DNA of 64,000 bases. Origin: Brasenia schreberi. Lineage: Eukaryota; Streptophyta; Magnoliopsida; Nymphaeales; Cabombaceae. This document shows, piece after piece, positions 61,205-64,000 of the stretch. Position 1 is the stretch's first letter. Each line of letters starts with the position of its first letter. The stretch covers positions 6,902,501 to 6,966,500 of the forward strand of contig JAYKKT010000048.1 in NCBI GenBank assembly GCA_036023115.1, in the 5' to 3' direction. The position numbers and the translations under genes were made by a program. Under the pieces are notes generated by a model. The model saw only the letters and a list, made by a program, of their open reading frames with translations. It searched no databases and was not told the origin of the DNA.

Positions 61205-62241
61205 AATTACAAGCATATCGGAGGATGCCTTTGAGGGTTCCAATTTCAACAAAGCATGCAACAGCATCAAAGGAAGTAACAGGGCCAAAGCCTACATTGT
61301 CAGGAAGGAAATTTGCAAACAAGCCAGAGACTGGTAATCAGACCATTTCCAAGAAATATTGCCTTGGAGAACGTTAATGATAGCCATCGTGGCTCGAATC
61401 CTCTCTGCATAAGAAGCATAGAATCTCTGTAAACGGTAGACCACCAAAAGAAGGGTAACAAAAGGGCCTGAATAATGTTCTCATTATTCAAAGGACTTGC
61501 AATAGTCACCAGTCACATCAGAGTCCATAACTTGTAAAGGAGATGACAATTAGCCAGCTCAGATTTACATGCTTCATCTTTCTCAATCATGTCATAAATA
61601 GTTTATCAAACATTGCAAACTTAAGTTCCAAATTCCAACCATCTACAGCTTCATGTTCGTCATTCAATCAACACAAGAAGAGGGACTAACTCTTATATAA
61701 CGAGAAAAAAAGGAAGGATAACAATCAAAAGGAACAATAAAGAGACTGATTCTAGAAATATATCTTTACTATAAAAGACTACGTTCTTTACTTGTAGAAG
61801 GGAAGCCCTTATATGTGTCTTTACCCCAAAGATTTTAGCAGTTAAGAACCATCATGAGCACATTTATTTACAAATGCTATTTTAAGCAGCTCTGAGAGCA
61901 CACCTTGAAATGTTCAGCAACAAGCCATGATTCAATTGCCGAGAAAAGAAGAGAAGTAGCAATTCCTCCCAATATACGCCCCACCATCAGAACTTTGTAT
62001 TCGGGAGAATGCTTCGTGATACAACTCAGAATATAAGTAACGCAGTAGTAGGTAACACAGGCCCTTTTTCGACCTCTGCACATGAACCGAGTATATCAAT
62101 GTGTGTGTAAGAGAGATGAGAGAGAGAGAGAGAGAACTCACTGTTTGTCAGCCAAGGATCCAACAATTGTTCCGAACAACATGGAAGAGCCAAAACCAGC
62201 AATGAACAACCTACCAATATCTCCCTTTCCAAAACCAGGAA
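61205..62241 (-). pseudogene. MFSD5/molybdate-anion transporter-like gene fragment, three exons
   Basis: Exon 62241-62141 reads GFGKGDIGRLFIAGFGSSML, then FGTIVGSLADK. After a 63-base intron, exon 62077 to about 61909 reads GRKRACVTYYCVTYILSCIT, KHSPEYKVLMVGRILGGIAT, then SLLFSAIESWLVAEHFK. After a longer intron, exon from about 61406 reads RGFEPRWLSLTFSKAIFLGN, then GLITSL, followed by a two-base loss near 61326 and, in the next frame, GLFANFLPDNVGFGPVTSF. This is the MFS_5 (MFSD5, MOT2-type) membrane transporter, transmembrane helices about 2-5. Start, first exon and last two thirds of the protein are absent on either side. Introns are retained, so it was copied as DNA, not via mRNA. Confidence 0.85.
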
Positions 62242-62349
62242 CCTCCAAAAAAATTTAAAAAAAAATTTGAATTTTTTTTTGGGCGTACAATACGGTACCA
62301 TATCGTATCGTGGCTTCCCATGATACAATTACGGTGCGATACAACAGTT

Positions 62350-62746
62350 AAGCAAATAAAATACCTCATAGTAGAAAATATATCAACTAAAACAAAATGA
62401 CGAGTGCTTAAAAAACAACATTTGCACATATTTCAGGTCCCTTGCTCCCGCCGATTCATTTAAAATATCCATCTAATATTTAAGAATAGCAACTGACTTG
62501 GACAAGCAGCCCGGTACTTGTACTTCAATGTCCAACTCAGCACTAACTATTTTAAGTACCTTTGAACTAAAATTTTGTGTTAGAGATAATTTAGTGTTGT
62601 ATTACATGAATACTGCGAAGAATATAGACTGATTACTACTTCATCAGTGATTAATACTAATAGACCAAGAATTGAGTTTCTCTTTTAGTCTTATCAGATA
62701 CTAACAAATATATTAAATAATATATATATAGTATACATCATAATAC
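62350..62746. other. Spacer, nothing recognised
   Basis: The first exon of the MFSD5-like gene was looked for here and not found. Confidence 0.4.
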
Positions 62747-62749
62747 ATA

Positions 62750-62819
<70 letters not shown>
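62747..62819. repeat. (TA)n microsatellite
   Basis: About 35 TA units, nearly pure. Confidence 0.97.
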
Positions 62820-62824
<5 letters not shown>

Positions 62825-63859
62825 TTGTCGTGTCCCTGAACCCACAATTTTTGAAATGTATATTCTGCACCTGCACCCTTGTGACAGGTCACAGTTGGAA
62901 ATGAGAGCCCTTAGTCAAATAGCTATTAGATTGGGTGTGGTTTTGGAAACAACCACAAAGAGAAGGGAACTCATGGAGAAAGTAAAAGTTTAGACATAAA
63001 TGTTGTGGGGATATCTCAGGGTGGATGAGAAGAGAAGGTAAAGACAATGAGGTGCTGAGTGGGGTTAAAACTTCCAGAAAAAGCGGAACCGAAAATGCTT
63101 TCAGTTGCAAAAAAATCACAGAGGCTGTCAGAATGGCTTAAAACTCAGTTACATGACAAAAACATAAACGTCTGACCTGACAAATTCATTTATCAACTCT
63201 CGAGTAATATAATTTGATTTATGAAGAACTAAAGTTCATTTTGCATGAAACAAGCATAGTTTTGTGTTTGTCAGTCCCATGTACGAACAACTAAATTAAG
63301 CATCAACTTCCTCTAGAGTGGCTTTAACACGCACAAGGAAACCCTTGTATTAACCCACTGCAATAAGCATATATCATAGTATAGCGCCCACATAACTTCT
63401 TTGAAACGAGGCATGCAGTGTATGGAGGATGATTATGTAACTGGAAGATGGAAGACATGCACTGGTCACATACCTCCATTGCTCCTTAGGAAGCAAAGAA
63501 GAGCAGATGCAATGGTAAGAAGAAAAAATAAGATTATAAGCTAACACAAGAAAGACAGCAGATTCACCACATTTTTCACTTACAACTTTCCCATCGTAGG
63601 TTTTCAGAGGGTCCCATTGGCTCCGATTTGCTTGCTACGAAGACCAACGGAGTGAGAAGAATTTGGTCCTAGGCCATGATCATAGTTAAGCAGGGAATAA
63701 GCATCGACAGAGAAGGCACTTACCCTGTCCAATCTGTAAAGGCGACCTTTCCTACCTAGCAAAACCATAGCTGTATCATAATTCTTCCTAGAATGAAACT
63801 ACAGCATCCTGCTTGATAAAAAGAGAAATCATATCATAAGCTTCTTGCGCAGCAATCAT
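62820..63859. other. Intergenic or intronic DNA with a possible minus-strand exon
   Basis: On the minus strand about 63805-63614 is open and protein-like (SRKNYDTAMVLLGRKGRLYR, then LDRVSAFSVDAYSLLN and SHSVGLRSKQIGANGTL), with a strong donor (ggacaggtaagt) inside at about 63720. It is not recognised. It could be an upstream exon of the RRM-like gene or chance. Confidence 0.3.
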
Positions 63860-63877
63860 AAACAATGCAATAAGAAT

Positions 63878-63924
63878 ACAACAACAACTACTAAGCCTTT
63901 TCCCATACTAGATGGGGTCGGCTA
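63878..63924 (-). mobile_element. 47-bp RTE tail insertion with 18-bp target duplication
   Basis: The insert is just the RTE 3' end (acaacaacaactactaagcc, then gatggggtcggct). It is bracketed by two perfect copies of aaacaatgcaataagaat at 63860-63877 and 63925-63942. Confidence 0.95.
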
Positions 63925-64000
63925 AAACAATGCAATAAGAATGTGGAACATAAATCTCATCTATACAGTCATTTTCAAATTACTGAATCACAAACAGTAC

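Larger units (their letters stand above)
60057..62349 (-). mobile_element. hAT-family element, copy B, carrying captured MFSD5-like exons (Pack-hAT)
   Basis: The left end cagtattgtctgacgcgt and the right end (reverse complement aactgttgtatcgcaccg) match copy A's ends in type, and both have cgtatcgtatcg subterminal arrays. Sequences 60057-60365, 60567-61240 and 62243-62345 are close reverse-orientation matches to copy A (11788-14154), including the hAT C-terminal tail. Between the last two blocks lies about 1 kb with three exons and two introns of a transporter gene that copy A lacks. A truncated RTE copy is inserted at 60366-60566. A target duplication was not clear (attacaac versus aagcaaat). 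Confidence 0.75.

Noticed and set aside
61040..61240. Possible host exon GILRYACNLG after the MFSD5-like exons
   Set aside because: The same words occur in copy A without the gene and continue into element sequence, so this is probably element DNA or a junction, not an extra exon.

Overview
The window is nuclear DNA of a flowering plant. It has spliced plant genes with GT..AG introns, plant-type non-LTR, Ty1-copia, Ty3-gypsy, hAT and MULE remnants, long (TA)n/(GA)n/(CA)n microsatellites and AT-rich spacers. The species cannot be named from the sequence alone.

Host genes. (1) + strand 17375-20755: six 3' exons of a phosphatidylglycerophosphate synthase gene, intact from the CDP-alcohol phosphotransferase motif to the stop. 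Its first exons were not found and may lie left of the window. (2) - strand 30338-26540: an NFRKB/INO80G-like gene. The first 842 codons are open, but six frame breaks cluster in the last ~1.2 kb. (3) + strand 53440-55622: a complete two-exon WOX3-type homeobox gene (186 aa, WUS box TLELFP). (4) - strand 59810-59501: the last two exons of an RRM-like protein gene. A 5S rRNA pseudogene lies in a large intron of gene 1.

Transposon landscape. Positions 449-14154 form a nested island. A short hAT-like element (449-2807) holds a 5'-truncated RTE LINE. A hAT transposase gene on the - strand (about 11787 to 3230) is split by a 5.47-kb Ty1-copia element (4888-10357) and an RTE-derived SINE-like insert. 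A second hAT-family element (11788-14154) sits in its 5' region and carries its own 1.15-kb insertion. Further right are an RTE LINE (15030-16890), a Ty3-gypsy LTR/gag remnant (22000-24718), an ancient LINE (31838-33060), an L1-type ORF1 remnant (38188-38880), plant-mobile-domain and MULE transposase remnants (40180-44210), an L1-type ORF2 3' remnant (56620-57345), three tRNA-like SINEs and several MITE-like repeats. Large compound microsatellites lie at 19404, 36571, 45803, 48069, 50026 and 62747.

The most interesting structure is a pair of related hAT-family elements, copy A (11788-14154) and copy B (60057-62349, opposite orientation). Between sequences shared with A, copy B carries three introns-and-all exons of an MFSD5/molybdate-anion-transporter-like gene. 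Copy A lacks almost all of that insert. This looks like gene-fragment capture by a DNA transposon (a Pack-hAT), and B apparently sits in or beside the RRM-like gene. No CRISPR array, prokaryotic operon or organellar insert was recognised.
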